This document shows positions 28,047-37,433 of a stretch of 64,000 nucleotides of DNA, piece after piece. The DNA comes from Inquilinus sp052078665 (GTDB lineage: Bacteria > Pseudomonadota > Alphaproteobacteria > DSM-16000 > Inquilinaceae): contig NZ_JBQJIK010000031.1 in assembly GCF_052078665.1 (NCBI RefSeq), positions 19,942 through 83,941 on the forward strand, written 5' to 3'. Below the pieces are notes generated by a model. That model was not told the origin of the DNA. It did no database searches and saw only the letters and a program-made list of their open reading frames with translations. The translations under genes were made by a program, and so were the position numbers. Each line of letters begins with the position of its first letter. The first letter of the stretch is position 1.

Positions 28047-28928
28047 TCAGGCCGCCTTTCCGGCTGGGGCCGCAGGGCGGATCGATGTGTCGCCGGCCAG
28101 CAGCGGCCCGGCGTCGTCCTCCAGCGCCTCCAGCCGCAGCAGCGCCAGGCCGATGCCGTCACGGCTCGACCGCATCTCGCCGGCTTCGCGGCCGTCGCGC
28201 AGGATCAGCGTGCCGGGCTCCGGCGCCGGGCCATCCAACAGCACCGGCGCCAGCCGCTTCTTCAGCAGGCCGCGATAGCGGGTGCGGGCGGTCAGCTCCT
28301 GGCCCATGTAGCAGCCCTTGTCCCAGGCGATCGCGTTCAGCGAGTCGTAATTCGCCTCCAGCAGCACCGTCTTCTCGGGCACCAAGTCGCGGCTGCCGTC
28401 CGGCACGCCGAGGGTCAGGCGCAGCCGGTCCCAGGCCTCCGGGCCGGCCTCGGCCAGGCCGAGGCCTTCCAGCGCGGCCCTGGCCGTCGCCTTCGGCAGC
28501 AGCGCCCGGGCGCCGAGCGCCGCCGTCCGGGCGTCGACATGGGCGATGCCGTCGGCCAGGGCCCGCGTGGCCCCCGGCTCATTCGGCAGGCCAAGGGCGG
28601 CGTTGCCGGCCTCGCCCGGGATCGCCGCCACCGTCCAGTCGGCGGTGACGTCGGCCAGCTCGACCTTGGAGCGCAGCTTGTACATCCGCAGCCGCCGGAA
28701 CAGGTCGGCGCCGCGCCCGGCCTCGCAGTCGAGCAGCCAGGCATCGCCCAGCGCGACCACGTGGAAATCGTGCAGATACTTGCCCTGCGGCGTCAGGAAG
28801 GCGGCGAAGACGGCACGGTCCGGCGCCACCTTCCGCATGTCGTTGGAGACCAGCCCCTGCAGGAAGGCGGCCCGGTCCTCGCCGGTCAGGCGCAGGACGT
28901 CGCGCTCCAGGAAGGTGAATTCGGCCAT
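28047..28928 (-). CDS. ygfZ: Folate-binding protein YgfZ (Fe-S cluster assembly/repair)
   Basis: A 293-aa GcvT-like protein. The YgfZ signature is DKGCYMGQELTART, with the cysteine needed for function, and the N-terminal LTGEDRAAFLQGLVSND is also conserved. It uses tetrahydrofolate and supports certain Fe-S enzymes such as MiaB. ATG 28928 gives family length. It is divergent from the EF-hand operon. Confidence 0.92.
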   Translation of the reverse strand: MAEFTFLERDVLRLTGEDRAAFLQGLVSNDMRKVAPDRAVFAAFLTPQGKYLHDFHVVALGDAWLLDCEAGRGADLFRRLRMYKLRSKVELADVTADWTVAAIPGEAGNAALGLPNEPGATRALADGIAHVDARTAALGARALLPKATARAALEGLGLAEAGPEAWDRLRLTLGVPDGSRDLVPEKTVLLEANYDSLNAIAWDKGCYMGQELTARTRYRGLLKKRLAPVLLDGPAPEPGTLILRDGREAGEMRSSRDGIGLALLRLEALEDDAGPLLAGDTSIRPAAPAGKAA

Positions 28929-29084
28929 GGCATCGCCCGGTTGCGGATCGGCATCTGCAGGAAGAGGTGGGCCAAGTCCGGTGGTAGCGCAAGCGCCTGC
29001 GAGTCTGACTTGCGACGGAAGCGGCGCGCTGCGTCGTGAAGGGGACATCAGGCACCCATGGCGGTGCGCAATGTCGAGAGCACC

Positions 29085-29498
29085 ATGAAGACGAAGTGGA
29101 TTGTCGGTTCCGCGCTGCTCGCCCTCGTCGCCGGCACCGCCATGGCGGCCGCCCAGGGCGCGCCGGACGGTGGCTGGCGCGGCGGCTTCTTCCGCCAGCT
29201 CGACACCAACAAGGACGGCAAGATCGAGCGGACGGAGGTTCTGGCCTGGTCCGAGGCGCGGTTCAAGACGCTGGACACGGCAGGTGACGGGGCGCTGACC
29301 GAGGCGCAGTATGTCGACGCCATGATCGCGAAGATCCGCCCCCGCCTGGAACAGCGCTTCGACAAGCTCGATGCGAACAAGGACGGCAAGGTGACCGCGG
29401 CTGAATTCGAGGCGCCGGCTCTGGCCCGCTTCGACCGCCGCGACACCGACAAGACGGGTGTTCTGTCGATCGATGACCTCAAGACTCACCGCAACTGA
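29085..29498 (+). CDS. Exported EF-hand protein
   Basis: A 137-aa protein with a signal peptide (hydrophobic residues 6-22, cleavage near AMAAAQ) and four EF-hand-like loops, two of them complete: DTNKDGKIERTE and DANKDGKVTAAE; the others (DTAGDGALTEAQ, DTDKTGVLSIDD) are near-canonical. It should bind calcium in the periplasm. The ECF sigma gene starts 3 bp after its stop, so this protein is part of that operon and may be its sensor or target. Confidence 0.88.
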   Translation: MKTKWIVGSALLALVAGTAMAAAQGAPDGGWRGGFFRQLDTNKDGKIERTEVLAWSEARFKTLDTAGDGALTEAQYVDAMIAKIRPRLEQRFDKLDANKDGKVTAAEFEAPALARFDRRDTDKTGVLSIDDLKTHRN

Positions 29499-29501
29499 AG
29501 C

Positions 29502-30062
29502 GTGGCCGAGAGCGACGATGCCCTGGTGGCGGCGGTGGCGGCGGGAGACGCCGCCGCCTGCCGCCGCCTGGTCGACCGGCATCTCGGACGCCTGCTCGCC
29601 TTCGCCCAACGCATGCTGGGCAGCCGCGCCGATGCCGAGGACGTGGCCCAGGACGCGTTCCTGGCCTTGTGGAAGGAGGCCGGGCGCTGGCGGCCGGACG
29701 GCAGCGCCACGGTCTCGACCTGGCTCACCCGCGTCACCTACAACCGGGCGATCGACCGGTTGCGGCGGCAGCCTTCGGTGGCGCTCGACGCGGTGCCGGA
29801 GCCGCCGGACCCCGCTGCCGGCGCCGAGGCCGGGCTGCAGCGCGCCCGGGTCTCGCGCCGGGTCGGGGAGGCGCTGGCCCAGCTGCCCGAGCGGCAGCGG
29901 GCGGCGATTCTGCTCAGCCACTACGAGGGCCACGGCAATCGTGAGATCGGCGAGGCCCTCGGGGTCGGGGTCGAGGCGGTGGAATCGCTCCTGGCGCGCG
30001 GCCGGCGCGCCCTCCGCCAGGCCCTGGCGGCGGAACGGGCCGATCTGATGGGAGAGGTGTGA
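29502..30062 (+). CDS. ECF-type RNA polymerase sigma factor
   Basis: A 186-aa sigma-70 family factor. Region 2 is RRLVDRHLGRLLAFAQRMLG with DAEDVAQDAFLALWKEA, and region 4 is ALAQLPERQRAAILLSHYEG to the helix EAVESLLARGRRALRQ. GTG 29502 is the start. It has no strong ribosome site and probably relies on coupling to the EF-hand gene. The next gene starts 1 bp after its stop and encodes a likely anti-sigma partner. Confidence 0.92.
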   Translation: MAESDDALVAAVAAGDAAACRRLVDRHLGRLLAFAQRMLGSRADAEDVAQDAFLALWKEAGRWRPDGSATVSTWLTRVTYNRAIDRLRRQPSVALDAVPEPPDPAAGAEAGLQRARVSRRVGEALAQLPERQRAAILLSHYEGHGNREIGEALGVGVEAVESLLARGRRALRQALAAERADLMGEV

Positions 30063-30063
30063 C

Positions 30064-30474
30064 ATGGCCGAGATGACGCTCGATCGGTTCCTCGATCTGC
30101 TCGACCGGCACGGTCCGGTGATCGACCGATGGCCCGCCTCCGATCAGGACGGGGCGGAGGCGCTGCTGGCGGCCTCGGCCGAGGCGCGATCCGCCATGGC
30201 CGACGCCCGGGCGGTGGCCGCCGCGCTCAACGATCTGCGGGTGGCTCCACCCTCGGCGGCGATGCTCGGCCGCATCCTCGACGCGGCGCCGCGGCCGCGC
30301 CGCTGGATTTCGGAAATCCTGTCCTGGCGGCCGGCGGTCGCCTTCGCCGCCGCGCTGGTGGTGGGCGTCTATCTCGGCGCCATGGTGCCGACGGTGCAGG
30401 CCAATGACGACGACTGGTCGACCCTCGGCTATGCCCTGGCCGACGACGTGTCGCCCTTCGGAGGAACGCCGTGA
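30064..30474 (+). CDS. Likely anti-sigma factor, single-pass membrane protein
   Basis: A 136-aa protein: residues 1-85 are a helical cytoplasmic part without a clear zinc-binding HxxxCxxC motif, residues about 95-112 (PAVAFAAALVVGVYLGAMV) span the membrane, and a short tail faces the periplasm. Position directly after the ECF gene and topology suggest an anti-sigma factor. It overlaps the next gene by GTGA. I recognise no named family. Confidence 0.68.
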   Translation: MAEMTLDRFLDLLDRHGPVIDRWPASDQDGAEALLAASAEARSAMADARAVAAALNDLRVAPPSAAMLGRILDAAPRPRRWISEILSWRPAVAFAAALVVGVYLGAMVPTVQANDDDWSTLGYALADDVSPFGGTP

Positions 30475-30896
30475 TTGCACGCTCGTGGCGCTGGGCCCTC
30501 GTCGCCTCGCTCGCGCTCAACCTCCTTCTGCTCGGCGTGCTCGGCACCTGGCTGTGGCGCTCGGATTCACGGTCCGATCCGTCGGCGCTGGCCGAGGCCG
30601 TCGCGACCCTGCCGGAGCCCGACCGCACCACGCTGGGGCATCTGCTCGACCAGCGCCGCGCCGAGCGCAAGGCGATTTTGGACGACCTGGGCCAGTTGCG
30701 CACGGCGACGACCGAGGCGATGTCGGCCGACCCCTATGACCCCGCCAAGGCCGCCGCGGCGCTGGCGGCGATGAGCGACAAGTTCAACGAGCTCCGCGAC
30801 GTGGTGGAGGGGACGGTGCTCGAGATCATGCCCAAGCTGCCGGCCGAGCAGCGGCGGAAGATGCTGGAACGGCGCAGCGCGCTCTGGCGGCTGTAG
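30471..30896 (+). CDS. Periplasmic metal-sensor-like protein (CnrX/Spy group)
   Basis: A 141-aa protein with an N-terminal membrane anchor (residues 7-28) and a helical hairpin (LDQRRAERKAILDDLGQLR, AEQRRKMLERR) typical of the Spy/CpxP/CnrX periplasmic heavy-metal sensor family. GTG 30471 overlaps the upstream stop; GGAGGA precedes it. In CnrYXH-type systems such a protein passes the metal signal to an anti-sigma factor, which fits this operon. No His/Cys/Met cluster for metal is obvious. Confidence 0.78.
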   Translation: MIARSWRWALVASLALNLLLLGVLGTWLWRSDSRSDPSALAEAVATLPEPDRTTLGHLLDQRRAERKAILDDLGQLRTATTEAMSADPYDPAKAAAALAAMSDKFNELRDVVEGTVLEIMPKLPAEQRRKMLERRSALWRL

Positions 30897-30908
30897 GGCC
30901 TGCGACTC

Positions 30909-31922
30909 CTACTGGGGCGCGATCGGCCGCAGGATCAGCACGTCGAGGTCCGCGCTGGGGGTGAAGTCGGTCTGCCGCACCTCGAACCGGGTTGGCGAGA
31001 TCTTCTTCACCCCCTCGGCGCAGAAGCTGACCAGGTTCCGGGCGTCGCCCTTATCGACCACCAGCCGGAAGTCCTTGATCGGCGCCGCCCAATTCGCGCC
31101 GGTCGTCAGGATGTAGGAAACCCGCTGCTCGCTGAACGGCATGCCGTCCTGGCCGGCCTTGGCCTGCGCCCGCTCGACCGCGGCGAGGAAGCTCCGGTCG
31201 ATGCAGTAGCGCCGCACGTCGTCCGCATGTTCGGGGGTGCCGGCGGCATAGGGCGAGCCGATCACCGACCCGACGCTCGATCCGGCGGCGGGCGTGTAGC
31301 GGTGCTCGATCACCACCTCGCGCCCGGCGGGGAAGGTCTGCTGGAAGTGGTAGGTGGTCTTCAGCGTCCAGCTCGGGACGACATGCTGCTCCCAGCCCTG
31401 GCCGGAATCGAATTCGTTGACGGCGGCGAGGCCGAGCCCGATCAGCTCGTCCCGCTGCGCCTTCGGCAGCGCGGTCAGGCCGTCATAATCGGCATCGGGA
31501 TACAGCGGCACGCCCAGCTTGCGCAGCAGCGCCGTCTGGTCGACGCCCTCGGCGAAGGCCTTGATCTCGACCTCGGTCGCCACCGGCCTGCCGTCGGCCT
31601 TGGTCGAGAAATCCAGGAAGTTCTCGCTGCCGGGATGCGGCACGGCGGTCAGCCCGCCGATGAAGTCGAGCGTCACGTCCGGCATCGGGAAGGCGACGGT
31701 CACGGTCTTGTCCTGCGCCGCGCGGTTGAAGAAGCGGTAGCTGACCCGGATCTCCTGGGCCGAGACATACAGGTCCTCGGACCTCATCTCGATGTCGGCG
31801 GTCCGGGTCAGGACCAGCCCGCCGGCGGCCAGCTCGGCCGTCGAATCATTGGCCGAGGCGCCGGCCAGCGGGGCGAGGAGGGCGGCCAGGCCGAGCGAAA
31901 GGGCGGTGAAGGCGGTGGTCAC
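30909..31922 (-). CDS. Exported DUF4424 protein
   Basis: A 337-aa protein with a signal peptide (cleavage near ASANDST). The opening NDSTAELAAGGLVLTRTADIEM and the motif RVSYRFFNRAAQDKTVTVAFPMPD are the DUF4424 family marks; it is an extracytoplasmic beta-rich protein. Function is unknown. It converges with the metal-sensor gene (12 bp) and is divergent from a membrane protein gene. Confidence 0.85.
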   Translation of the reverse strand: MTTAFTALSLGLAALLAPLAGASANDSTAELAAGGLVLTRTADIEMRSEDLYVSAQEIRVSYRFFNRAAQDKTVTVAFPMPDVTLDFIGGLTAVPHPGSENFLDFSTKADGRPVATEVEIKAFAEGVDQTALLRKLGVPLYPDADYDGLTALPKAQRDELIGLGLAAVNEFDSGQGWEQHVVPSWTLKTTYHFQQTFPAGREVVIEHRYTPAAGSSVGSVIGSPYAAGTPEHADDVRRYCIDRSFLAAVERAQAKAGQDGMPFSEQRVSYILTTGANWAAPIKDFRLVVDKGDARNLVSFCAEGVKKISPTRFEVRQTDFTPSADLDVLILRPIAPQ

Positions 31923-32065
31923 GATCGGCTCACGGCAGTCGGCTCCCGCTGCAATGTCGCGCGCCGGATCGGGCTTTTCCAGGGCGCCGTTCCCTCGGGA
32001 ACAGGGGGCGGAGAGCGAGTGCCGTAAGCAGAGGCCTGCTGACCAATGATGTCGCGGAGACCCTC

Positions 32066-32740
32066 ATGGCTGCGGAGAACGCATCCCTCGACCACGGCGG
32101 GGCGGAGACCGGCGTCTCCTGGTACACCGTGCGGAAGATCGTCACGATCGCCTGGCTGGCGATCCTGCTCGGCTTCGCCATGCAGGCGCTGGTGCTGTCG
32201 GCGCGGGTCTCGGCCGGGGGCCAGATCCCCGGGATCCGGTTCCTGGCCGATCTGGTGCAGGGCATCACCTGGTCCGTCCTGGTCTGCTTCGGCGTCAGCA
32301 TGGGCACCGTCCTGGTCAAACTGCGGGCCGTGCTGGCCGGGATCCTGGCCGCGATCTGCACCCCGGTCGCGATCGGCGCGGCCAATGCCGGGCAGAAGGT
32401 GATGGCGGCGTCGCTCGGCGCCGTCGGCCAGCCCGCCGTTGTGCCGCTCGTCGTCATCGCCGCGGTCAAGGCGGTCGAATACGGCCTGCTGGGCTGGCTG
32501 CTGGGGCGGATGGTGCAGCGCGGGGCGAAGGGGCCGGCGCCGTTCCTGCTGGCGGGTGCCGCGACCGGGCTGGTGTTCGGCGGCACCATCACCGCCCTGA
32601 CCTGGCAGGCCCTCTCGGCCGGCGGCGCCACGCCCGAGCTGCCGCGGATGGTCGGTGTCGGCGTCAACGAGGTGCTGTTCCCGATCGGCTGCGCCCTGGT
32701 AATCTTCCTCAGCCAGTTCGTCCGGTTGCCGGGAAAGTAA
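32066..32740 (+). CDS. Multi-pass membrane protein, unknown
   Basis: A 224-aa hydrophobic protein with about six membrane segments (roughly residues 27-46, 60-80, 85-105, 120-145, 158-178, 203-220) and a charged N-terminal tail. I do not recognise a family. It converges with the lipoprotein gene, 6 bp between stops. Confidence 0.72.
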   Translation: MAAENASLDHGGAETGVSWYTVRKIVTIAWLAILLGFAMQALVLSARVSAGGQIPGIRFLADLVQGITWSVLVCFGVSMGTVLVKLRAVLAGILAAICTPVAIGAANAGQKVMAASLGAVGQPAVVPLVVIAAVKAVEYGLLGWLLGRMVQRGAKGPAPFLLAGAATGLVFGGTITALTWQALSAGGATPELPRMVGVGVNEVLFPIGCALVIFLSQFVRLPGK

Positions 32741-32746
32741 GGTGGC

Positions 32747-33421
32747 CTAGCATTTGCGGTCCGGCAGGCGGTTGTCGCAGACGGCGGCGGTCCACAGAAA
32801 CCCGATGGCCTCGTCGCGCATCTCTGCCGTCACCGGCAGATCCGCACTCGTCGCCGCCGGCGGCAGGCGCCAGGAGCGCTGGATGTCATAATAGGCATCA
32901 CGGCCCTCGATCATCCGGTGCACCATGTACTCGCCTTTGCCCCACCGTTCGGTCCTGCCGCAGAGAACCGCCTGGGCGGCATAGGGGTAGGGACCGTCGG
33001 ACCGGACCGTCGGCGGCTCCACGAGTGGCGCCACGGCGCATCCCGGCCCGGCCCGGAACCTCTGATCCAGTCTCTCCGCCAGCACCGCCAGCGAAGGCGC
33101 CGCCCGGCGATCGATGGTCATCACCGCGATCATGTCGGTCCACCGGTCCACGGTCTGGCCGGCAGGAACGTATTCGGACAGGATCATGCCCGGCATCGGG
33201 CCGCGATTGGCCAGGATCCATCCCTGGGGGATGGGAACCTGAAGCATCTCGGCCATCCGGTCCTTCTGGGCCGTGCCCGGCGGCGATGGCGGGGGCGGCT
33301 CGGTCTTCGGGGCGCAGCCGGCCGCCGCGCCGGCCAGCAGGATCGGCAGCAGCATTCTGCAGCGCCGTCCGGCCGGGCCGCGCGTCGAAGGCCGCCCGCG
33401 ACCATCCGGTTCCAGGCTCAT
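32747..33421 (-). CDS. Lipoprotein, unknown
   Basis: A 224-aa protein with a late signal sequence (residues 23-38) ending in a lipobox LLAGAAAGC, so a lipid-anchored protein. GGAGAG lies 6 bases before ATG 33421, which supports that start although ATG 33355 would give a more usual signal length. The mature part is beta-rich with four or more cysteines (GPGCAVAP, VLCGRTE, AVCDNRLPDRKC). No family recognised. Confidence 0.7.
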   Translation of the reverse strand: MSLEPDGRGRPSTRGPAGRRCRMLLPILLAGAAAGCAPKTEPPPPSPPGTAQKDRMAEMLQVPIPQGWILANRGPMPGMILSEYVPAGQTVDRWTDMIAVMTIDRRAAPSLAVLAERLDQRFRAGPGCAVAPLVEPPTVRSDGPYPYAAQAVLCGRTERWGKGEYMVHRMIEGRDAYYDIQRSWRLPPAATSADLPVTAEMRDEAIGFLWTAAVCDNRLPDRKC

Positions 33422-33767
33422 TTGCCTCTCCCCGTCTGATGGCGCCTTCGGCCCAGAAGACGGTGGGATTGGGGCCGAATTGCGCTGATGGAGAGAGGAA
33501 TGGGGAGGCGCTCGGGCGCAGCCTTTCGCCCGGCGCATGGCCGGTCGGATTGCCGCCACACTCTGATCCCCTTGCGTTCCCGCCCCGTTCGGCGCTATCA
33601 GGGCGCCGCATGCCGCAATGTGCCCGGCCGGCCCTGATGCCGGTGGGTCGCTGCGGCACCCCGATGCTGCGAGGCGAAGCGGCGTCCGGGGGCGACGGAT
33701 CTTGTGCGGTCGTTAAAAGTCCAACAAAAACAGCGCATTATAAAACACGATCCGCGCATCGTTTCGA
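33422..33767. other. Gene-free interval upstream of dksA
   Basis: No gene is supported here. The first part is GC-rich leader of the lipoprotein gene. From about 33708 on it turns AT-rich (TTAAAAGTCCAACAAAAACA), which is normal for the upstream part of a strong promoter and leads into the dksA promoter. Confidence 0.5.
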
Positions 33768-33796
33768 TTGTTTCCGTTCCGGCGTCTCCCTATACT
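33768..33796 (+). promoter_or_regulatory. Sigma-70-like promoter of dksA
   Basis: TTGTTT (33768-33773), a 17-bp spacer and TATACT (33791-33796) form a good housekeeping promoter about 55 bp before the dksA start, with an AT-rich upstream stretch that may act as an UP element. Confidence 0.6.
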
Positions 33797-33853
33797 CCGC
33801 GCCGCTTAGGCTCGGACGAAGGCCGGCACGTCAGACAGTGAGTGGTTGTTGCG

Positions 33854-34273
33854 ATGACAGCGATGCTTCTGCCCCCGGATTATCGGCCGTCGGATGATGA
33901 AGACTTCATGAATCCGATGATGCTGGAATATTTCCGGCGCAAGCTTCTGAAGTGGCGGGCCGACCTCCTCGCCGAATCCAACGCGACCCTGAGCAGCCTG
34001 CAGGATGGCGGCATCCAGGAGCCGGATCTGACCGATCGGGCCTCCGCCGAGACCGACCGTTCGCTCGAGCTCAGGACCCGCGACCGCGAGCGCAAGCTCC
34101 TGTCCAAGATCGACTCCGCGATGCGGCGGATCGAGGACGGCTCCTACGGCTTCTGCGAGGAGACGGGCGAGCCGATCGGCGTCAAGCGGCTGGAGGCGCG
34201 GCCGACCGCGACCCTCAGCCTCGAGGCGCAGGAGCGCCACGAGCGGCTGGAACGCACCCACCGCGACGATTGA
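33854..34273 (+). CDS. dksA: DksA/TraR family RNA polymerase-binding regulator
   Basis: A 139-aa DksA-like factor that acts with ppGpp on RNA polymerase. Coiled-coil residues run from about 25 to 95, and the zinc-finger region is YGFCEETGEPIGVKRLEARP followed by TLSLEAQE. Only the first cysteine of the four-cysteine finger is kept; Thr, Leu or Ser stand in the other positions, as is common in alphaproteobacterial DksA. ATG 33854 is favoured; GTG 33842 would add four residues. Confidence 0.9.
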   Translation: MTAMLLPPDYRPSDDEDFMNPMMLEYFRRKLLKWRADLLAESNATLSSLQDGGIQEPDLTDRASAETDRSLELRTRDRERKLLSKIDSAMRRIEDGSYGFCEETGEPIGVKRLEARPTATLSLEAQERHERLERTHRDD

Positions 34274-34290
34274 CCGATCCCCGCGGCGCC

Positions 34291-34385
34291 GAGAGGCGCC
34301 GTTGTCGTTGGCGTGTCTTGGGCCGAGAAGCGCCGTTATCGTTTGCGTGTCTCGGGCCGAAAGGCGCGGTTCTCGTCTCCGCCTC
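34291..34385. repeat. 34-bp tandem repeat, 2.8 copies
   Basis: Units start at 34291, 34325 and 34359, each like GAGAGGCGCCGTTGTCGTTG followed by GCGTGTCTTGGGCC, with a few changes per copy; the third is incomplete. It lies in the 166-bp gap between dksA and the lipoprotein gene, and is not part of either protein. Confidence 0.8.
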
Positions 34386-34439
34386 GCTGCGTGTCCGTGT
34401 TAGGGTGGCGGCGAGGGGCTTTCAGATCGAGGGTATTCG

Positions 34440-35165
34440 ATGCTTCGTGGCGCAGCGCTTTTCGCCGCCGTTCTCGCCGTCTCGGGCTGCGGGATCGATC
34501 CGGTGACGCCGAAGGAGACTCGCGTCGACTATGCGGGTTTCATCAACAGTGCGGATCAGGCCGCCATCTACGCCAACTCGCAATGCGCCCAGATCAACCG
34601 CCTGGCCGTGTTCAAGGTCGAGGACGTGGTCGAGGGCCGCAAGGGGGCGACCTTCCAGTGCCTGCCGGTGCCGAACTGCTATCCGGTCGAAGCGGCGGCG
34701 CCGGGGCAGCCGGTCGCGCTGGCGCCGGTTGCTGCTCCTGCTTTCGTGCCGGCCGCCTCGGCCCCGACTGTGCCGGGACAGCCCTACATCGTTCCGCCCG
34801 CCGCGGCGGCGCGATTCCAGGGGCCGGTCGTGGCCATGGCTCCGGTGTCCTCGGCGCGCGACCGCCGCGCCGCGCGCCGCGCGGCCGGACCGTCGGTCGA
34901 GGATCAGTCGGACGACACCTACATCCCCTTCGCCGCGGCCCCTGTCGCCGCCGGCGAGCAGCCGCAGCGCGTGCCGTCCTATGAGACGATCAACGTGCCG
35001 ACCGGCCCGAACCCGGTCTCGGCGGAGGCCCCCGGCCCGTATCCCGAAGGCTCCTACGCCACCGCCGCGGAGCCGAGCTGGCGGCGGGCGGTGACCTGCA
35101 AGCCCAACGCCACGCTGCCGCTGGCCGTGGACCGGCTGCCGACCGGCGACGTCTATCCGTTCTGA
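34440..35165 (+). CDS. Proline/alanine-rich lipoprotein
   Basis: A 241-aa protein whose signal sequence ends in the lipobox LAVSGC (Cys17). Residues 30-80 form a compact part with four cysteines (SQCAQINRL, FQCLPVPNCYPV); residues 85-200 are a low-complexity Pro/Ala linker; a further conserved-looking part (WRRAVTCKPNATLPLAV) closes the protein. No known family. A bidirectional terminator follows. Confidence 0.72.
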   Translation: MLRGAALFAAVLAVSGCGIDPVTPKETRVDYAGFINSADQAAIYANSQCAQINRLAVFKVEDVVEGRKGATFQCLPVPNCYPVEAAAPGQPVALAPVAAPAFVPAASAPTVPGQPYIVPPAAAARFQGPVVAMAPVSSARDRRAARRAAGPSVEDQSDDTYIPFAAAPVAAGEQPQRVPSYETINVPTGPNPVSAEAPGPYPEGSYATAAEPSWRRAVTCKPNATLPLAVDRLPTGDVYPF

Positions 35166-35184
35166 GGTCTGATCGGACCAGCGC

Positions 35185-35217
35185 GGAAGGCCGGATCATT
35201 CCCTGATCCGGCCTTCC
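35185..35217. terminator. Bidirectional hairpin terminator
   Basis: GGAAGGCCGGATCA and its exact complement form a perfect 14-bp stem around TTCCC. It lies between the convergent lipoprotein and AraC genes, 19 bp from one stop and 7 bp from the other, and so can serve both. There is no long T-run on either side. Confidence 0.75.
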
Positions 35218-35224
35218 GGCATTA

Positions 35225-36091
35225 TCAGCCGTGCCCTCCTGGAACCGCCCGGATCGGCAGGTGGATGTCGGTGATCAGCGCCGCGGCCGGGGTGCTGCGC
35301 GGGTCGTTCAGATACTCCTCGAAGATCGGCGCCTCCGCCGGCTCGGCGCCGCTGGTCGGCAGCCAGGTCCGGTACAGCCAGGCATAGGACCGCTCCAGCT
35401 CGGCATAGGGGCCGGTGTGGCGCAGCACCGCGTGCGGCCCGCCGGCGACGGTGCGGAGGGCGACCTCGCTTTCGCCGGCGACGCCTTCCGGCACCTCCAG
35501 GCAGGCGTCGGAGCGGAGTGCGTCGGGCGGCATTGCCGCCGGGTCGTCGTAATAGATGCCCAGGCTGCGGGCCCCCGGGCGCAGCAGCTGGCGGGCGCGA
35601 GCCCACGACATCAGGATGTCGAAGCTGCGGCCGACCTCCAGATAGGGGCCGATGTGGCGGACGGCGGCGACGCGGATCGGCGCCAGGCTGCGATAGGTCA
35701 CGTCGGGCATGGCTGTCTCTCCTTCGGGTGAGTCGAAGGGGAATGACCGGCGCGTGCCGCGATAGGCTCCCGGCGGCTGGCCGTAGCGCTCGGCGAAGGC
35801 CCGGCTGAAGGCGGCGGTGCTGCCGTACCCCGCCCGGCGGGCGATGCGGGCCACCGCCGTCTCGCTTTCCAAGAGGGTGCCGGCGGCGCGGTGCAGGCGC
35901 AGCCGGCGCACCGTGTCGGCCACGGTCTCGCCCAGCAGGTACCGGTAGGCCCGGTGGAAGTGGTACGGCGAGAAGCAGGCCACCTCCGCCAGCCGGTCCA
36001 GGTCGATCGGGTCGTCGAGATGGGCGACGATGTGGTCGATCACCCGCTGGATGCGGGCGAGGTGGCGGTCGAGCGTGGCGTCCTTGGGCAT
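35225..36091 (-). CDS. AraC family regulator with GyrI-like effector domain
   Basis: A 288-aa regulator. Two helix-turn-helix units fill residues 10-110 (LDRLAEVACFSPYHFHRAYRYLLGE and VARIARRAGYGSTAAFSRAFAERYGQPPGAYR); the C-terminal half (VTYRSLAPIRVAAVRHIGPYLEVG) is a GyrI-like small-molecule-binding domain, as in Rob and SbmC-type proteins. It lies divergent from recA. Ligand unknown. Confidence 0.9.
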   Translation of the reverse strand: MPKDATLDRHLARIQRVIDHIVAHLDDPIDLDRLAEVACFSPYHFHRAYRYLLGETVADTVRRLRLHRAAGTLLESETAVARIARRAGYGSTAAFSRAFAERYGQPPGAYRGTRRSFPFDSPEGETAMPDVTYRSLAPIRVAAVRHIGPYLEVGRSFDILMSWARARQLLRPGARSLGIYYDDPAAMPPDALRSDACLEVPEGVAGESEVALRTVAGGPHAVLRHTGPYAELERSYAWLYRTWLPTSGAEPAEAPIFEEYLNDPRSTPAAALITDIHLPIRAVPGGHG

Positions 36092-36193
36092 CGGTTCGTT
36101 CTCCCGGCCTTGGTGTTAGCCCGAAGCGGATTGATCCTGCTTGCGAAGCTGCGGCCGCGAAAGAGGCCTCGGACAGCCGGCCTTGCTCGATGC

Positions 36194-36208
36194 GAACAAA
36201 ACATGTAC
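36194..36208. promoter_or_regulatory. Candidate LexA (SOS) box upstream of recA
   Basis: GAACAAAACATGTAC reads as GAAC-N7-GTAC, one base away from the alphaproteobacterial SOS consensus GAAC-N7-GAAC (the complement of GTTC-N7-GTTC). It lies 53 bp before the recA start, where control would be expected. Confidence 0.5.
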
Positions 36209-36260
36209 AAGAGCTGCATTGACGCGGCGTATGGCGCCATGCAACTGGAAGGGACTGGTG

Positions 36261-37337
<1,077 letters not shown>

Positions 37338-37372
37338 TCGCCGCCGACGACCGACGGATCGCCCTCTGCGAT

Positions 37373-37401
37373 GGAAAGGCCCGGGGTTCCGGGCCTTTTC
37401 C
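37373..37401 (+). terminator. Rho-independent terminator after recA
   Basis: AAAGGCCCGG and CCGGGCCTTT pair perfectly around GGTT, and the right arm runs into TTTTCC. It lies 36 bp after the recA stop. Confidence 0.85.
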
Positions 37402-37433
37402 GTTACCGGCCGGATCGTGCTATCTCCCCGCCC

